Below, piece by piece: positions 8,729-17,887 of a stretch of DNA of 64,000 bases. The stretch spans positions 1 to 64,000 of the forward strand of contig NCCT01000028.1 of NCBI GenBank assembly GCA_002279795.1, read 5' to 3'. The translations under genes were made by a program, and so were the position numbers. How positions within the stretch are numbered: position 1 is the stretch's first letter; every line of letters starts with the position of its first letter. Below the pieces are notes generated by a model that made no database searches, was not told the origin of the DNA, and was given only the letters and a program-made list of their open reading frames with translations. The DNA comes from Hydrogenophilales bacterium 12-61-10 (GTDB taxonomy: Bacteria; Pseudomonadota; Gammaproteobacteria; Burkholderiales; Thiobacillaceae).

Positions 8729-9639
8729 GGGTTTCCTTTCAATCCATTGCGTGGCAGGCGGCCGACCTCACGGGCCAGGCCGTCTTGCGCTGCGATTACT
8801 GTATTTGCGCGGGTCCAGTCGATGGCCTGGCTCAGGCCATGCAATGCAGCCAAGTCGCGAACAGTCTGCGCCATGTCCATGTTTTTATTGTAGATGTCCT
8901 GGTGAACCTCGAGCAGGATGCGGCTGTCATCGGCAACCGCGAGCAAAACCGGCTGGTAAATCAGTTGACTGGCTTCTCCGACCCGGGTGCGCTCGAAAAG
9001 TTCGGCGACATCGTCCGGGTGCAGGCGGATGCAGCCATGGCTGCGAAACTGGTACACGCTCGATGGCGCAATGGTGCCGTGTATGCCGTAGCCTGGCAGG
9101 CTCAAGCCGAGCCAGTGTCGGCCCAGGGGGTTATCTGGGCCGGGCGGCACTTCCTTGCGCACTTCTTTTCCCTCGCGGCGCATTTCTTCCTGAATCGACA
9201 GGGGTACGACCCAGGTCTTGTCCTTGACCCGCGAAATGATCTCGAACGTGCCCGCAGGCGTTGGCGTGGCGGATTTGCCGAGGCCGACGGGATACGCGCC
9301 CAGCAGGCGTCCCTGGCTGAACTGGAACAGCATGCGTTGCGGGATGTTGATGACGATGCCGTCGTCTCGGACAGCCGGAACGATATGCGGATTGTGGATG
9401 CGAAAATGCTGGCCGGGATGGAGAGTCGCGGCGTAAGGCACTGCGTTGTCCCGTGCCAACAGGGCCGGCGGGAGACCAAAACGGGCGCCGATGGCGATCA
9501 TGAAATCTCCGGGCTGAACGATATAGTCGCTGTCGCCTCCGGTTAGCTGATGCGACAGCGGTGGCAGGTCTTGCGCTGAGACGGCAAGGCTGAAACCCGC
9601 AAGCAGACAGGTGATAAGGCAGCAGGCACGCAGGGTCAT
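8725..9639 (-). CDS. LysM - L,D-transpeptidase (YkuD)
   Basis: A 304-residue periplasmic enzyme that forms 3-3 crosslinks or attaches proteins to peptidoglycan. A signal peptide covers residues 1-22 and a LysM peptidoglycan-binding motif lies around 39-82. The YkuD catalytic domain follows, with H187 in YGIHGT and the nucleophile C203 in RSHGCIRLH. The ATG at 9639 was chosen because it begins the signal peptide; the frame is open further upstream but that stretch is Pro-rich and atypical. It is translationally coupled to the MepK-like gene, pairing crosslink formation with crosslink cleavage. Confidence 0.9.
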   Translation of the reverse strand: MTLRACCLITCLLAGFSLAVSAQDLPPLSHQLTGGDSDYIVQPGDFMIAIGARFGLPPALLARDNAVPYAATLHPGQHFRIHNPHIVPAVRDDGIVINIPQRMLFQFSQGRLLGAYPVGLGKSATPTPAGTFEIISRVKDKTWVVPLSIQEEMRREGKEVRKEVPPGPDNPLGRHWLGLSLPGYGIHGTIAPSSVYQFRSHGCIRLHPDDVAELFERTRVGEASQLIYQPVLLAVADDSRILLEVHQDIYNKNMDMAQTVRDLAALHGLSQAIDWTRANTVIAAQDGLAREVGRLPRNGLKGNP

Positions 9640-9848
9640 CGGGGTGGGTGTAGGGCCAGGGAAATCAGGGCCAGGGCAGACGCCCGGCGCATGACTGGAT
9701 TTTATCCCCCAAGCGCGTGGCTTTGCCGCTTGCGACCGCCCCCGATGTGACACGTCAGCCGGCGGTCGGTATAAGGGCACATCCGCAGCCAGCGTGGGCC
9801 GTCGGCCCCAGCGCTGCTTTTGACAATCTGCACGATGCCAATTTCCCT

Positions 9849-11138
9849 ATGAATGAGTTACTTAAACCGGGTGTACGTCGGCGCGAAGTATGGGCCTGGG
9901 CGATGTTCGACTTTGCCAATTCGGGCTACACCACCGTGGTCATCACCGCGGTATTCAGTGCCTATTTCGTCGCCGTGGTGGCGGGCAACGCGCCGTGGGC
10001 GACGTTTGCCTGGACCCTGGCCCTGTCGTTGTCCTATGCGCTGGTGATGCTGACCGCGCCGCTGATCGGCGCGCATGCCGACGCCCACGCCAGCAAGAAA
10101 AAGCTGCTCTGGTTCACCACGCTGGGCTGTGTCGGCTTTACCGCGCTGCTGTACTTTGCCGCGCCGGGCGCGCTGGTGCTGGCGATCGCTGCGCTGGTGA
10201 TTTCCAATTATTTTTTTGGCACCGGCGAAAACCTGATCGCGGCATTCTTGCCCGAGCTGGCGCGGCCGCGTGCGCTCGGACGGGTGTCGGGGTGGGGCTG
10301 GTCGCTGGGCTATGTCGGCGGGCTGGTATCGCTGGGCGCGAGCCTGGCCTACATCACGCATGCGCAGGCTGATGGCCAGGGCGCATCGGACTTCGTGCCG
10401 GTCGCCATGCTCATCACGGCGGCGATTTTCATGCTGGCGAGCCTGCCTACCCTGCTGATGCTGCGCGAACGCGCCCCGGCACAACCCGATCGTCCTCCCC
10501 GCAGCGCCTGGCTGCAGGTGCGGTACACGCTGGGCCATCTCAAGCAGCTTCCCGACCTCAAGCGTTTTTTGCTGTGCACCGTGTTGTATCAGGCGGGCAT
10601 ACAGGCGGTGATCACGCTGGCGGCAATCTATGCCAGCCAGGTGTTTCATTTCACGACCCAGCAAACCATCCTGCTGGTGCTGGTGGTCAATATTACGGCT
10701 GCACTCGGCGCCTTCGTTTTTGGCCATGTGCAGGATCGCATCGGCCATGTGCGGGCGATCGCGCTCACCCTGGCAGGCTGGATCGTGATGATCCTGCTGG
10801 CCTGGGCGGCGCCGGACGAGCGCATGTTCTGGGTGGCCGCCAATCTGGCCGGGCTGTGCATGGGCGCGTCGCAGTCAGCGGGGCGTGCGATGGTGGGCTT
10901 GCTGGCGCCGCCAGCGCAGCAGGCCGAGTTTTTCGGCTTGTGGGGGCTGGCGGTCAAGCTCGCCTCGATACTCGGGCCGCTGACCTATGGCGCGGCCAGC
11001 TGGATGACGGCAGGCGATCACCGTCAGGCGCTGCTGATCACCGGAAGCTATTTCATTGCCGGCCTGTGGCTGTTGCGCGGCGTGCAGGCGCCGCGCGGCC
11101 ATCGTGCCGCACGGCGGTTTGCGCTCGCCGAGATCTGA
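9849..11138 (+). CDS. MFS transporter, UMF1 / Atg22-like family
   Basis: A 429-residue integral membrane protein with about twelve hydrophobic segments. The N-terminal WAMFDFANSGYTTVVITAVF and central NLIAAFLPELA match the UMF1 (Atg22-like) branch of the major facilitator superfamily. Its yeast relative exports amino acids from the vacuole; bacterial substrates are mostly unknown. The ATG at 9849 was preferred over an upstream extension that lacks membrane character. It is followed after 2 bases by an acetyltransferase gene, so the two are co-transcribed. Confidence 0.85.
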   Translation: MNELLKPGVRRREVWAWAMFDFANSGYTTVVITAVFSAYFVAVVAGNAPWATFAWTLALSLSYALVMLTAPLIGAHADAHASKKKLLWFTTLGCVGFTALLYFAAPGALVLAIAALVISNYFFGTGENLIAAFLPELARPRALGRVSGWGWSLGYVGGLVSLGASLAYITHAQADGQGASDFVPVAMLITAAIFMLASLPTLLMLRERAPAQPDRPPRSAWLQVRYTLGHLKQLPDLKRFLLCTVLYQAGIQAVITLAAIYASQVFHFTTQQTILLVLVVNITAALGAFVFGHVQDRIGHVRAIALTLAGWIVMILLAWAAPDERMFWVAANLAGLCMGASQSAGRAMVGLLAPPAQQAEFFGLWGLAVKLASILGPLTYGAASWMTAGDHRQALLITGSYFIAGLWLLRGVQAPRGHRAARRFALAEI

Positions 11139-11140
11139 CC

Positions 11141-11578
11141 ATGGCAACTTTCCTGATCCACGAAACGGACTGGGCGCATGACGCGGCGTGCCTGAGCGCC
11201 GTGCGTCGCGTGGTGTTCATCGACGAGCAGGGTGTGCCCGAGGCGCTGGAGTGGGACGAGCAGGACGCCGCATCCCTGCTTTTGCTGGCCACCGGGGCGG
11301 ATGGCGCCCCCATCGGTTGCGCCCGGCTGTTGCCCGACGGCCATATCGGCCGCATGGCGGTCTTGCCGGCCTGGCGCGGGCAGGGGGTGGGGCGTGCCTT
11401 ATTGGCGGCGGCGATCCGCGCGGCGCAGGCGCAAGGCCACACCGCACTTCAACTCAGCGCGCAAATCCATGCGGCCGGATTCTATGAGGCGGCAGGATTT
11501 GCCGCCGAAGGTGAAACCTACGCGGAAGCCGGGATTCCGCATGTCGCCATGCGCCTCGATTTTCCTCAAAAGCGGTAG
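11141..11578 (+). CDS. GNAT family N-acetyltransferase
   Basis: A 145-residue acetyltransferase resembling the ElaA/YjcF group. The acetyl-CoA binding motif is RMAVLPAWRGQGVGRALLAAA (about residues 67-87), followed by HAAGFYEAAGF near the C-terminus. The N-terminal VRRVVFIDEQGVPEALEWDE matches these small GNATs. The ATG lies 2 bases after the UMF1 transporter stop. Its substrate is unknown. Confidence 0.85.
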   Translation: MATFLIHETDWAHDAACLSAVRRVVFIDEQGVPEALEWDEQDAASLLLLATGADGAPIGCARLLPDGHIGRMAVLPAWRGQGVGRALLAAAIRAAQAQGHTALQLSAQIHAAGFYEAAGFAAEGETYAEAGIPHVAMRLDFPQKR

Positions 11579-11692
11579 GGATAAATCCAATTTGTGGCCC
11601 GGGATTTGGGCGTAATGTTTTACTGATAAAGTGCGATTGAACGCTTATTCATCAGGTCACCCCGTGGCCATCATCATCAAGGACAGATAGCA

Positions 11693-12676
11693 ATGGCAAG
11701 ACTCCGGGCAGGCATCGTTGGCGCAGGAATAGCCGGAGCCAGCTGCGCGGGCACGCTCGCTGCGGCAGGCTGGGAAGTGGACGTATTCGACAAGGCGCGC
11801 GGAGCGGGCGGACGCCTGTCGACACGACGCCTGGAACAGGGCTGGGCAACGATGGGTTCGCCCTTCATCTCGGCCAAGCGCGACCCGTTCCGCAGCCAGC
11901 TGCGCGACTGGGTGCGCCAGGGCTGGCTTGCGCCGGTGCGGGGCGACGTGCTGTTCGGCCGCGCCAACAAGTCGTGGGCGCGGGCGCAGCTGCAAAACCA
12001 TTACACCCCGCTGATCGAACCTTCGCAGATCGTGCGCCAGTTGCTGGGCAATGCGCGCCTGCACACCGAATCGCGCGTTGCGACGATCCAGCCGCGCACG
12101 ATCATTCTGGAAAATGGCCAGACGCGGGGCGACTACGATTGCGTGATCTGCAGCGTGCCGGTGCCGCAGGCGGTCCCCCTGCTCGTTGCGCTGCCGCGTC
12201 TGCACGAGCGACTCGGCGAGGTGCGCTATCGCCCGGTCTGGTCCTTTCTGATGCGCTGGGAGGGCGGCCCGGCAGCCGATGTCATCAAATTCGACGATCA
12301 TCTGATCGATCTGGCGGTGCGCCAGCCGAGCGGAGGCGACGGACTGTGGGCGGTGCACAGCAGCCATGAGTTTGCCGAAACCTATCGCGAAGCCTCGGCA
12401 ATGGAAGCCAGCACCCGTGCCGCTTCGGCCGTGATGGGTTTGCTGGGCTTGCCGTGGCCGGTGGAGGTCGAGGCGTCGCACCTGTGGCGCTACGCGCAGC
12501 CGGATACCTCGATTGGCGGGTTCTGGCTGGGAGACCGTGAAAATCGGGTCGCCCTGATCGGCGATGGCATTGCCGGGGTAGGCGTCGAGCGTGCCTGGGA
12601 AAGCGGCATGCGCCTGGCGCAGTCGTTGATCCTGGCCAAGGACGAACTGGCTGACTGCCCGAGCGTGTCCGACTAG
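11693..12676 (+). CDS. FAD-dependent amine-oxidase-like protein (renalase group)
   Basis: A 327-residue flavoprotein. The N-terminal dinucleotide-binding motif is GIVGAGIAGASCAGTLA, followed by FDKARGAGGRLSTRR, typical of the renalase/COG3380 branch of the FAD amine-oxidase fold. The C-terminal FAD segment ALIGDGIAGVGVERAWESG closes the domain. There is no signal peptide. Bacterial renalases oxidise aberrant dihydro-NAD(P) isomers, but this member could act differently. Ribosome site AAGGACAG is a little distant from the ATG. Confidence 0.78.
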   Translation: MARLRAGIVGAGIAGASCAGTLAAAGWEVDVFDKARGAGGRLSTRRLEQGWATMGSPFISAKRDPFRSQLRDWVRQGWLAPVRGDVLFGRANKSWARAQLQNHYTPLIEPSQIVRQLLGNARLHTESRVATIQPRTIILENGQTRGDYDCVICSVPVPQAVPLLVALPRLHERLGEVRYRPVWSFLMRWEGGPAADVIKFDDHLIDLAVRQPSGGDGLWAVHSSHEFAETYREASAMEASTRAASAVMGLLGLPWPVEVEASHLWRYAQPDTSIGGFWLGDRENRVALIGDGIAGVGVERAWESGMRLAQSLILAKDELADCPSVSD

Positions 12677-12786
12677 GTCCCCCATGCCGGAGACGTCGCA
12701 GCCCCCCGGAACTCCTGGCCATGCATCCAGTCTGGCCATGTAGACCGTAATTCCTTTCAACCGAGTTCAATCAGCACCCTGCCGAC

Positions 12787-13617
12787 ATGCTTTATATCGA
12801 CCTTTTCAAGTCCCTCGAGCGCGCCCGCTGGAATATGGAAACCGATATTCCCTGGGACAGTTTCGACGCCAGCAAACTGACCGATGAACAGGCCCTGACG
12901 ATCAAGCTCAATGCGATCACCGAGTGGGCTGCGTTGCCGGCGACCGAAATGTTCCTGCGCGACTTTGTGCACGACAGCGATTTTTCCGCCTTCATGTCGA
13001 TCTGGTTTTACGAGGAACAGAAGCATTCATTGGTACTCATGGAGTATTTGCGCCGCTTCAAGCCCGAGTTCATGCCGACCGAGGAAGAACTGCACGCGAT
13101 TCGCTTTCCGTTCGACCCTGCGCCGCCGATGGAAACCCTGATGCTGCATTTCTGCGGCGAAGTGCGCCTCACCCAGTGGTACAAGTGCGCGTCGGAATGG
13201 CACACCGAGCCGGTGATCAAGCATATCTACGAAACGATTTCGCGCGATGAAGGCCGTCATGGGGGTGCGTATCTGCAATACATGAAGCGTGCGCTGAAGC
13301 AGGGCGGGCCGGGCGTGGCGGCGGCCTTTGCCAAGATCGGCTTCCTGATGGCGTCGAGCAGCCGCTCCGACAAGGCGCTGCACCCGACCAATCTGCACGT
13401 CAACGTCACGCTGTTCCCGCTGGATACGGTGCAGTCGCGCATGCCCAACCCGGAATGGCTGGAGCACTGGTTAGACGAGCAAATCCGCTTTGATGAAACC
13501 TGGGAAAACAAGGTAGTAGGCGGCATTCTTCGCAACCTGTCGAACTTGCTGGGGCAGACTTTTACTAACGTGCGAGACCTCAATCGTTATCGCAAGCAGA
13601 TGCTTGCCGCGGCCTGA
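12787..13617 (+). CDS. Ferritin-like diiron protein related to acyl-ACP desaturases
   Basis: A 276-residue, mostly helical protein. Candidate diiron ligands fall in two repeats: E46 in AITEW, then E76-E77 and H80 in EEQKH; and a glutamate in CGEVRLTQW, then DEGRH near 160. This pattern suits the ferritin-like/acyl-ACP desaturase superfamily. No signal peptide or membrane segments are present. The fatty-acid desaturase role is a family-level guess; an oxidase or ligand-binding role is equally possible. Confidence 0.7.
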   Translation: MLYIDLFKSLERARWNMETDIPWDSFDASKLTDEQALTIKLNAITEWAALPATEMFLRDFVHDSDFSAFMSIWFYEEQKHSLVLMEYLRRFKPEFMPTEEELHAIRFPFDPAPPMETLMLHFCGEVRLTQWYKCASEWHTEPVIKHIYETISRDEGRHGGAYLQYMKRALKQGGPGVAAAFAKIGFLMASSSRSDKALHPTNLHVNVTLFPLDTVQSRMPNPEWLEHWLDEQIRFDETWENKVVGGILRNLSNLLGQTFTNVRDLNRYRKQMLAAA

Positions 13618-13646
13618 GCAGGCCGGGTGGCCGGGTTTTGACGGGA

Positions 13647-14369
13647 TCAGAACCGCTCGTCCATACGCAAATAGCGCCATTGCCCGGGCGGCACTTTGCC
13701 CAGTGACACACCCCCCAGGCGGATACGTTTCATCGACACCACCTGCAAGCCGACGGCTTCGCACAGATGGGCGATTTGCCCGATTTGCGCGCCCTTGAGC
13801 GCAACGCGCAGGCGGGTTTCATTTTGCCAGCTGACCTTGATCGCCGTCGGCGTGCGGCCGTTGTAGGGGATACCTTGATTCATCCGTTTGAGTGCATGCG
13901 GGATCATGTCTCCGCTCACTTCGACGATCAGTTCGTGTTCGATCATGGCGGCGTCTTCGCTGAGCTTGCGCGAGACATGCCAGTCCTGGGTGAAGACAAC
14001 GAGGCCACTGGCATCAAGCTCGAGCGGCACGCAGGCCGTCAGCTGGGCGAAATGTTTTTTTAGCGGGGTAATGCCTGAATCGTCCTCCGCCCAGCGGTTG
14101 GCGGCAAGGAGCCATTGCGCTGCCGGCCGGTCGCCCTGAATCGCATGGTAGCCGGGTGGCTTGTGCAGCAGCAGGGTGACGGGTTCGGCCTCGCTGATGT
14201 CGGCTTTGGGGTCGATCTCGATGCGCTCGTCGGCGACGCGCGCCTGCGGCTCTTCGACCACCACGCCATTGACCCGCACCCAGCCGCCGGCGATCAGTTG
14301 TTCGGCTTCGCGACGCGAGCAGGCACGCAGTTCAGCGACGCGTTTGGCAAGGCGGATGGGGTCGGTCAT
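13647..14369 (-). CDS. RsuA/RluF-family pseudouridine synthase
   Basis: A 240-residue RNA-modification enzyme. An S4 RNA-binding domain occupies residues 1-60 (SRREAEQLIAGGWVRVNG). The catalytic region has LLLHKPPGYHA and the catalytic Asp in VPLELDASGLVVFT. The Asp motif differs from the usual GRLD in having LELD. It is probably a 23S rRNA RluF-type or 16S RsuA-type enzyme; the exact target uridine cannot be told from sequence. It is convergent with the diiron protein gene. Confidence 0.85.
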   Translation of the reverse strand: MTDPIRLAKRVAELRACSRREAEQLIAGGWVRVNGVVVEEPQARVADERIEIDPKADISEAEPVTLLLHKPPGYHAIQGDRPAAQWLLAANRWAEDDSGITPLKKHFAQLTACVPLELDASGLVVFTQDWHVSRKLSEDAAMIEHELIVEVSGDMIPHALKRMNQGIPYNGRTPTAIKVSWQNETRLRVALKGAQIGQIAHLCEAVGLQVVSMKRIRLGGVSLGKVPPGQWRYLRMDERF

Positions 14370-14471
14370 GGCGGGCGTGGGTCAGCAGGAAGCCCGCAAG
14401 TTTAACGCCGCAGCGGTTGTTATTGCCGTAGGGTGCGCGGTATGCTTTTGAATCACCCTTTGGAGACGCTC

Positions 14472-15260
14472 ATGAAAAACACCCTTGCCCTGTCGTTGCT
14501 GCTGTTTACCTCGTCCACCTATGCTGCCGTAGTTGGCAAAGACGTCAGCTATACCGCTGGCGATACGGAAATGCAGGGTTTTCTGGCCTACGACGACGCG
14601 GTCAAAGGCAAGCGCGCCGGCGTGCTGGTGGTGCCCGAATGGTGGGGCGTCAACGATTACGCGCGGAAGCGGGCGCGCATGCTGGCGAGCGAAGGCTATG
14701 TCGCGCTGGTGGTCGACATGTATGGCAAGGGCCAGACAGCCGACAACCCGGCCGATGCGGGCAAGCTGGCCGGCAGCGTGAACAAGAATCCGCCGCTGGC
14801 GCTGAGCCGCTTTCAGGCAGCCGAGCATTTTCTCGACAAGCAGCCCAACGTCAAAAAAGGCGAGTTGGCTGCGCTGGGCTACTGCTTTGGCGGCGGCGTG
14901 GTGCTCAACATGGCGCGCGCGGGCGAACCGCTGAAATCAGCGGTCAGCTATCACGGCGTGCTGGCGACCGATGTCGCGGTCAAACCCGGCAGCATCAAGA
15001 CGAAACTGCGCGTGTTCCACGGCGAGGCCGACCCGGTGGTGCCACCGGAGCAGGTCGAGGCGTTCAAGCTCGAAATGAACAATGCCAAGGCCGACTACAT
15101 GTTCGTGGCCTACCCGGGCGTGAAGCACACCTTTACCAACCGCGAAGCCGACAGCTATGCCACGCAGTTCGGCCTGCCGCTCAAGTACGACAACGCGGCG
15201 GATACCGATTCGTGGACGCGCACGCTCGAATTCCTCAAGTCGACCCTGAACAATGACTGA
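14472..15260 (+). CDS. Exported dienelactone-hydrolase family protein
   Basis: A 262-residue alpha/beta hydrolase with a Sec signal peptide (residues 1-19, ending STYAA). The nucleophile elbow is GYCFGGG, a Cys nucleophile as in dienelactone hydrolases. The acid is in GEADPVVPPEQ and the His in GVKHTF. VVPEWWGVNDYARKR is typical. The export signal suggests a periplasmic role rather than aromatic catabolism. The start was chosen at the ATG that begins the signal peptide. Its last 8 bases overlap folE. Confidence 0.85.
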   Translation: MKNTLALSLLLFTSSTYAAVVGKDVSYTAGDTEMQGFLAYDDAVKGKRAGVLVVPEWWGVNDYARKRARMLASEGYVALVVDMYGKGQTADNPADAGKLAGSVNKNPPLALSRFQAAEHFLDKQPNVKKGELAALGYCFGGGVVLNMARAGEPLKSAVSYHGVLATDVAVKPGSIKTKLRVFHGEADPVVPPEQVEAFKLEMNNAKADYMFVAYPGVKHTFTNREADSYATQFGLPLKYDNAADTDSWTRTLEFLKSTLNND

Positions 15261-15897
15261 CACCTGCGACCACGACGGCCACGCCCCGCATCCATCGGGC
15301 AGCCTCGGCATTCCGCAGGTCGGGCCGTTCAACCCCGCGGCGTTCGAGCAGGCGGTCAACGACATGCTCGTCGCCTGCGGTGTGGCGCCGGATTCAGTGC
15401 ACACCGGACGTACCGCTCAACGCGTGCGCGAACTGTGGCAAAAGCGCCTGCTCGGCGGCTATGCCATGCATCCGGCCGAGGCGCTGGGCGAGGGCTTTGT
15501 CGATGCGCGCGACGACATGGTCGTGATACGAGGCATCGCCGTACATGGCGTCTGTCCACACCACCTGGTGCCGTTTCGCGGCGTCGCGCACGTCGCCTAT
15601 ATTCCCGGCGGCCGTCTGCACGGCTTTGGTCGCATTGCGCGCATGGTCGATGCCATCGGCCATCGCTTCACCTATCAGGAATGGATGACGCGCGACATCG
15701 CCGAAGCGCTGGTGACGCACGGCCTGGCGCAGGGCGCGGCGTGCATTATCGAGGCCGAGCAGTTGTGCCTGCTGCTGGGTGAAGACCGGCGCGGCGACGA
15801 GCGGGTGGTGACGCAGGCATTCACCGGCTGCTTTCGCAGCAGCGACCAGCAGCGCAACGAATTTTTGCGGGCGGTGTCGCAGTCCGATTTGCGTTGA
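15253..15897 (+). CDS. folE: GTP cyclohydrolase I (FolE type)
   Basis: A 214-residue enzyme that would convert GTP to 7,8-dihydroneopterin triphosphate for folate or pterin synthesis. The zinc and active-site motif GVCPHHLVPFRG, then AHVAYIPGG, and the third zinc ligand in EAEQLCLLLG are present. Several normally conserved positions differ (CPHH for CEHH, GFGRIARMVD for LSKLARIV), so it is a divergent member. It overlaps the preceding hydrolase by 8 bases and the next gene by 3. Confidence 0.85.
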   Translation: MTDTCDHDGHAPHPSGSLGIPQVGPFNPAAFEQAVNDMLVACGVAPDSVHTGRTAQRVRELWQKRLLGGYAMHPAEALGEGFVDARDDMVVIRGIAVHGVCPHHLVPFRGVAHVAYIPGGRLHGFGRIARMVDAIGHRFTYQEWMTRDIAEALVTHGLAQGAACIIEAEQLCLLLGEDRRGDERVVTQAFTGCFRSSDQQRNEFLRAVSQSDLR

Positions 15898-16508
15898 TCG
15901 CACAGAGCGTGCGCAGAACCCGGTTGTTTTCATCAGCTGTGTTTGGTTTCCTGAAACCGATTTTCTTCTTGCTTGCCATGATGGCGGTCACGCCGTTGTG
16001 CGCCGCCGACGCGCCCAACTGGAACAGCGAGCCGCCACCTGCAATTGCGATCCAGCTTGTCGAACCGGCGGCTGACGAAGTGGTGGTGGTGATCAACGAC
16101 AACGCCTTCGGCGGCAATCATGCGGGCCTGTTTGCCGGCAACCTGCTGATTGACCCGGCAGGCAGCTATATGGGAGTGCGTGGTGAGGACGCGTCCTGGC
16201 AAGGACCAACGCTGGCCGATTACGCACGCTATCAAACCCTCGACGGCCCCAACATCCGGCTGTACCGGTTTCGCTTGCAGCCCCAGGCTTTCGCGCAGGT
16301 CGAGCAACGCATCCGCGCCAGCGGGTTCACGCCGCCGCTGTTTTGCGCCGTTGCGGTGCAGAATCTGCTGGAGGGGGTGTCTCCGTTCGACAGCATTGAA
16401 CGTGTGGGCTGGACTTCACCCACCGCGCTGGGGCGCATACTCGATACGCTGACGCAGGGCAAAGCGGCTGCGGGGGAATGTCAGAAGCTCGACGCGACGT
16501 CGTGCTGA
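15894..16508 (+). CDS. Exported protein, possible permuted papain-like fold
   Basis: About 204 residues if started at the TTG that overlaps the folE stop (TTGA); a GTG at 15939 gives a cleaner signal peptide ending PLCAA and may be the true start. The mature part begins with a beta strand, then GGNHAGLFAG, and later PPLFCAVAVQNLL. A His in the first strand and a Cys heading a helix near the end is the layout of circularly permuted NlpC/P60 or LRAT-like proteins. That reading is inference; no family was recognised outright. Confidence 0.55.
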   Translation: MIAQSVRRTRLFSSAVFGFLKPIFFLLAMMAVTPLCAADAPNWNSEPPPAIAIQLVEPAADEVVVVINDNAFGGNHAGLFAGNLLIDPAGSYMGVRGEDASWQGPTLADYARYQTLDGPNIRLYRFRLQPQAFAQVEQRIRASGFTPPLFCAVAVQNLLEGVSPFDSIERVGWTSPTALGRILDTLTQGKAAAGECQKLDATSC

Positions 16509-16599
16509 TGTGTTTTCCGTCTGGTTGCTACGCGTTTGCTCACGTCTGATTTCCTGCAAATCAGGCAACCCGACATGGCGCACATAGAAAGACACGAAC

Positions 16600-17070
16600 A
16601 TGAAAAGTGAATTAAAGCGTCCACGCACGCTGATCTTGCCGCCCGCCCCCTATGCGGCTGCGATTTTTGGCGGCTGGTGGCTGGATCGCCATGTGCTGCC
16701 CCTGGCTTTCGATGGGGGAGTCGCATCGCGTCCGCTGGGCTGGGTATGGCTGACCGTGGGCTTGCTGTTGTTTGGCTGGACGCTATGGACGTTTCACCGT
16801 CATCACACCACGGTCAATCCCTACGCGGCCGCCTCTGCGCTTTGCACCGGCGGCCCGTTTCGGTTCAGTCGCAATCCGATTTATCTGGGCGACTGGCTCA
16901 TTTTGGTCGGCATTGCGCTGCTGCTGAACACGCTATGGCCGCTGCTGTTCGCCCCGCTAATCTGGCTGACGATCCGTTTTGGCGTCATCCGCCACGAAGA
17001 ATCGCATCTTGAAGCGAAATTTGGTGACGCGTACCGCGACTATAAAAAGCGCGTCAGGCGCTGGTTGTAA
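16600..17070 (+). CDS. Isoprenylcysteine methyltransferase (ICMT/PEMT) family membrane protein
   Basis: A 156-residue membrane protein with four hydrophobic segments. The C-terminal SAM-binding pattern GPFRFSRNPIYLGDWLILVG followed by RHEESHLEAKFGDAYRDYKKRVRRWL is the signature of bacterial ICMT/phospholipid-methyltransferase homologues. The acceptor is unknown. Its 3' end overlaps the convergent tatD gene by 17 bases. Confidence 0.85.
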   Translation: MKSELKRPRTLILPPAPYAAAIFGGWWLDRHVLPLAFDGGVASRPLGWVWLTVGLLLFGWTLWTFHRHHTTVNPYAAASALCTGGPFRFSRNPIYLGDWLILVGIALLLNTLWPLLFAPLIWLTIRFGVIRHEESHLEAKFGDAYRDYKKRVRRWL

Positions 17071-17881
17071 GCGCCTCGAACGCATCAAGCCTTAGCAGCG
17101 CACAGGCGTTTTGAGTAGTTGCCGCGGCGATGGCTTCGACCGTCGTGCCGCGCAGTTGGGCCAGCTCCGCTGCAATGCGCGGCAGTTCGGCGGGTGAGTT
17201 CCGGCCCTGGCCGATCCAACTCGGCGGCATATCGGGGCTGTCGGTTTCCAGCACGATCGCTTCGAGCGGCAGGTCAGCCGCAAGCCGGCGCAGATGATTG
17301 GCGCGTGGCCAGGTGAAGGCACCGCCGAATCCCAGTTTGAAGCCGAGCTTGATGAATTCAGCTGCCTGTTGCGCGCTGCCGTTGAAGGCATGCGCGATGC
17401 CGCCACGGGGCTTGATCTGGCGCAGGTGCTTCAACAACACATCGCTCGACTTGCGGCAGTGCAGCAGTACCGGCAAGTCGAATTCCCGGGCGAGTTTCAG
17501 TTGCTCGACGTAATAAAAAACCTGCATCGCAGGATCGAGTCCGGGCACAAAAAAATCGAGGCCGATCTCGCCGATTGCCACCGGGCGCTGCGCCCCGATC
17601 TGTGCGCGCAGATTGGCCAGGTGTTCGGGCTGGTGAATACCGATGTACATCGGGTGCATTCCCCATGCCGGCAGACAGGCAGGATAGCGCGCACAGGTGG
17701 CGGCAACCGCAGCGAAGTTGTCGCGGGTAATACTGGGAACGATCAGCATGCCAACCCCGGCGGCGCGCGCGCGTGCGTATTCGGCATCGCGATCGGCGTC
17801 GAATTCAGCCGCGTCGAAATGGCTGTGGGTATCAATGAAAAACGGCGCCTTCACAGACGCCGTTTGGTTTGCCGAGAACAT
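17054..17881 (-). CDS. TatD-family metal-dependent hydrolase
   Basis: A 275-residue TIM-barrel enzyme of the TatD/YjjV DNase family. Metal ligands appear as IDTHSHFD at the start, E in VAIGEIGLDFF, H in VLLHCRKS, H in GGIAHAFNG and D in VLETDSPD. Family members are 3'-5' deoxyribonucleases or D-aminoacyl-tRNA-related hydrolases; it most resembles the YjjV subgroup. It lies 6 bases before the Bax-inhibitor-like gene's stop side and runs in the same direction. Confidence 0.88.
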   Translation of the reverse strand: MFSANQTASVKAPFFIDTHSHFDAAEFDADRDAEYARARAAGVGMLIVPSITRDNFAAVAATCARYPACLPAWGMHPMYIGIHQPEHLANLRAQIGAQRPVAIGEIGLDFFVPGLDPAMQVFYYVEQLKLAREFDLPVLLHCRKSSDVLLKHLRQIKPRGGIAHAFNGSAQQAAEFIKLGFKLGFGGAFTWPRANHLRRLAADLPLEAIVLETDSPDMPPSWIGQGRNSPAELPRIAAELAQLRGTTVEAIAAATTQNACALLRLDAFEALTTSA

Positions 17882-17887
17882 GCAGCC

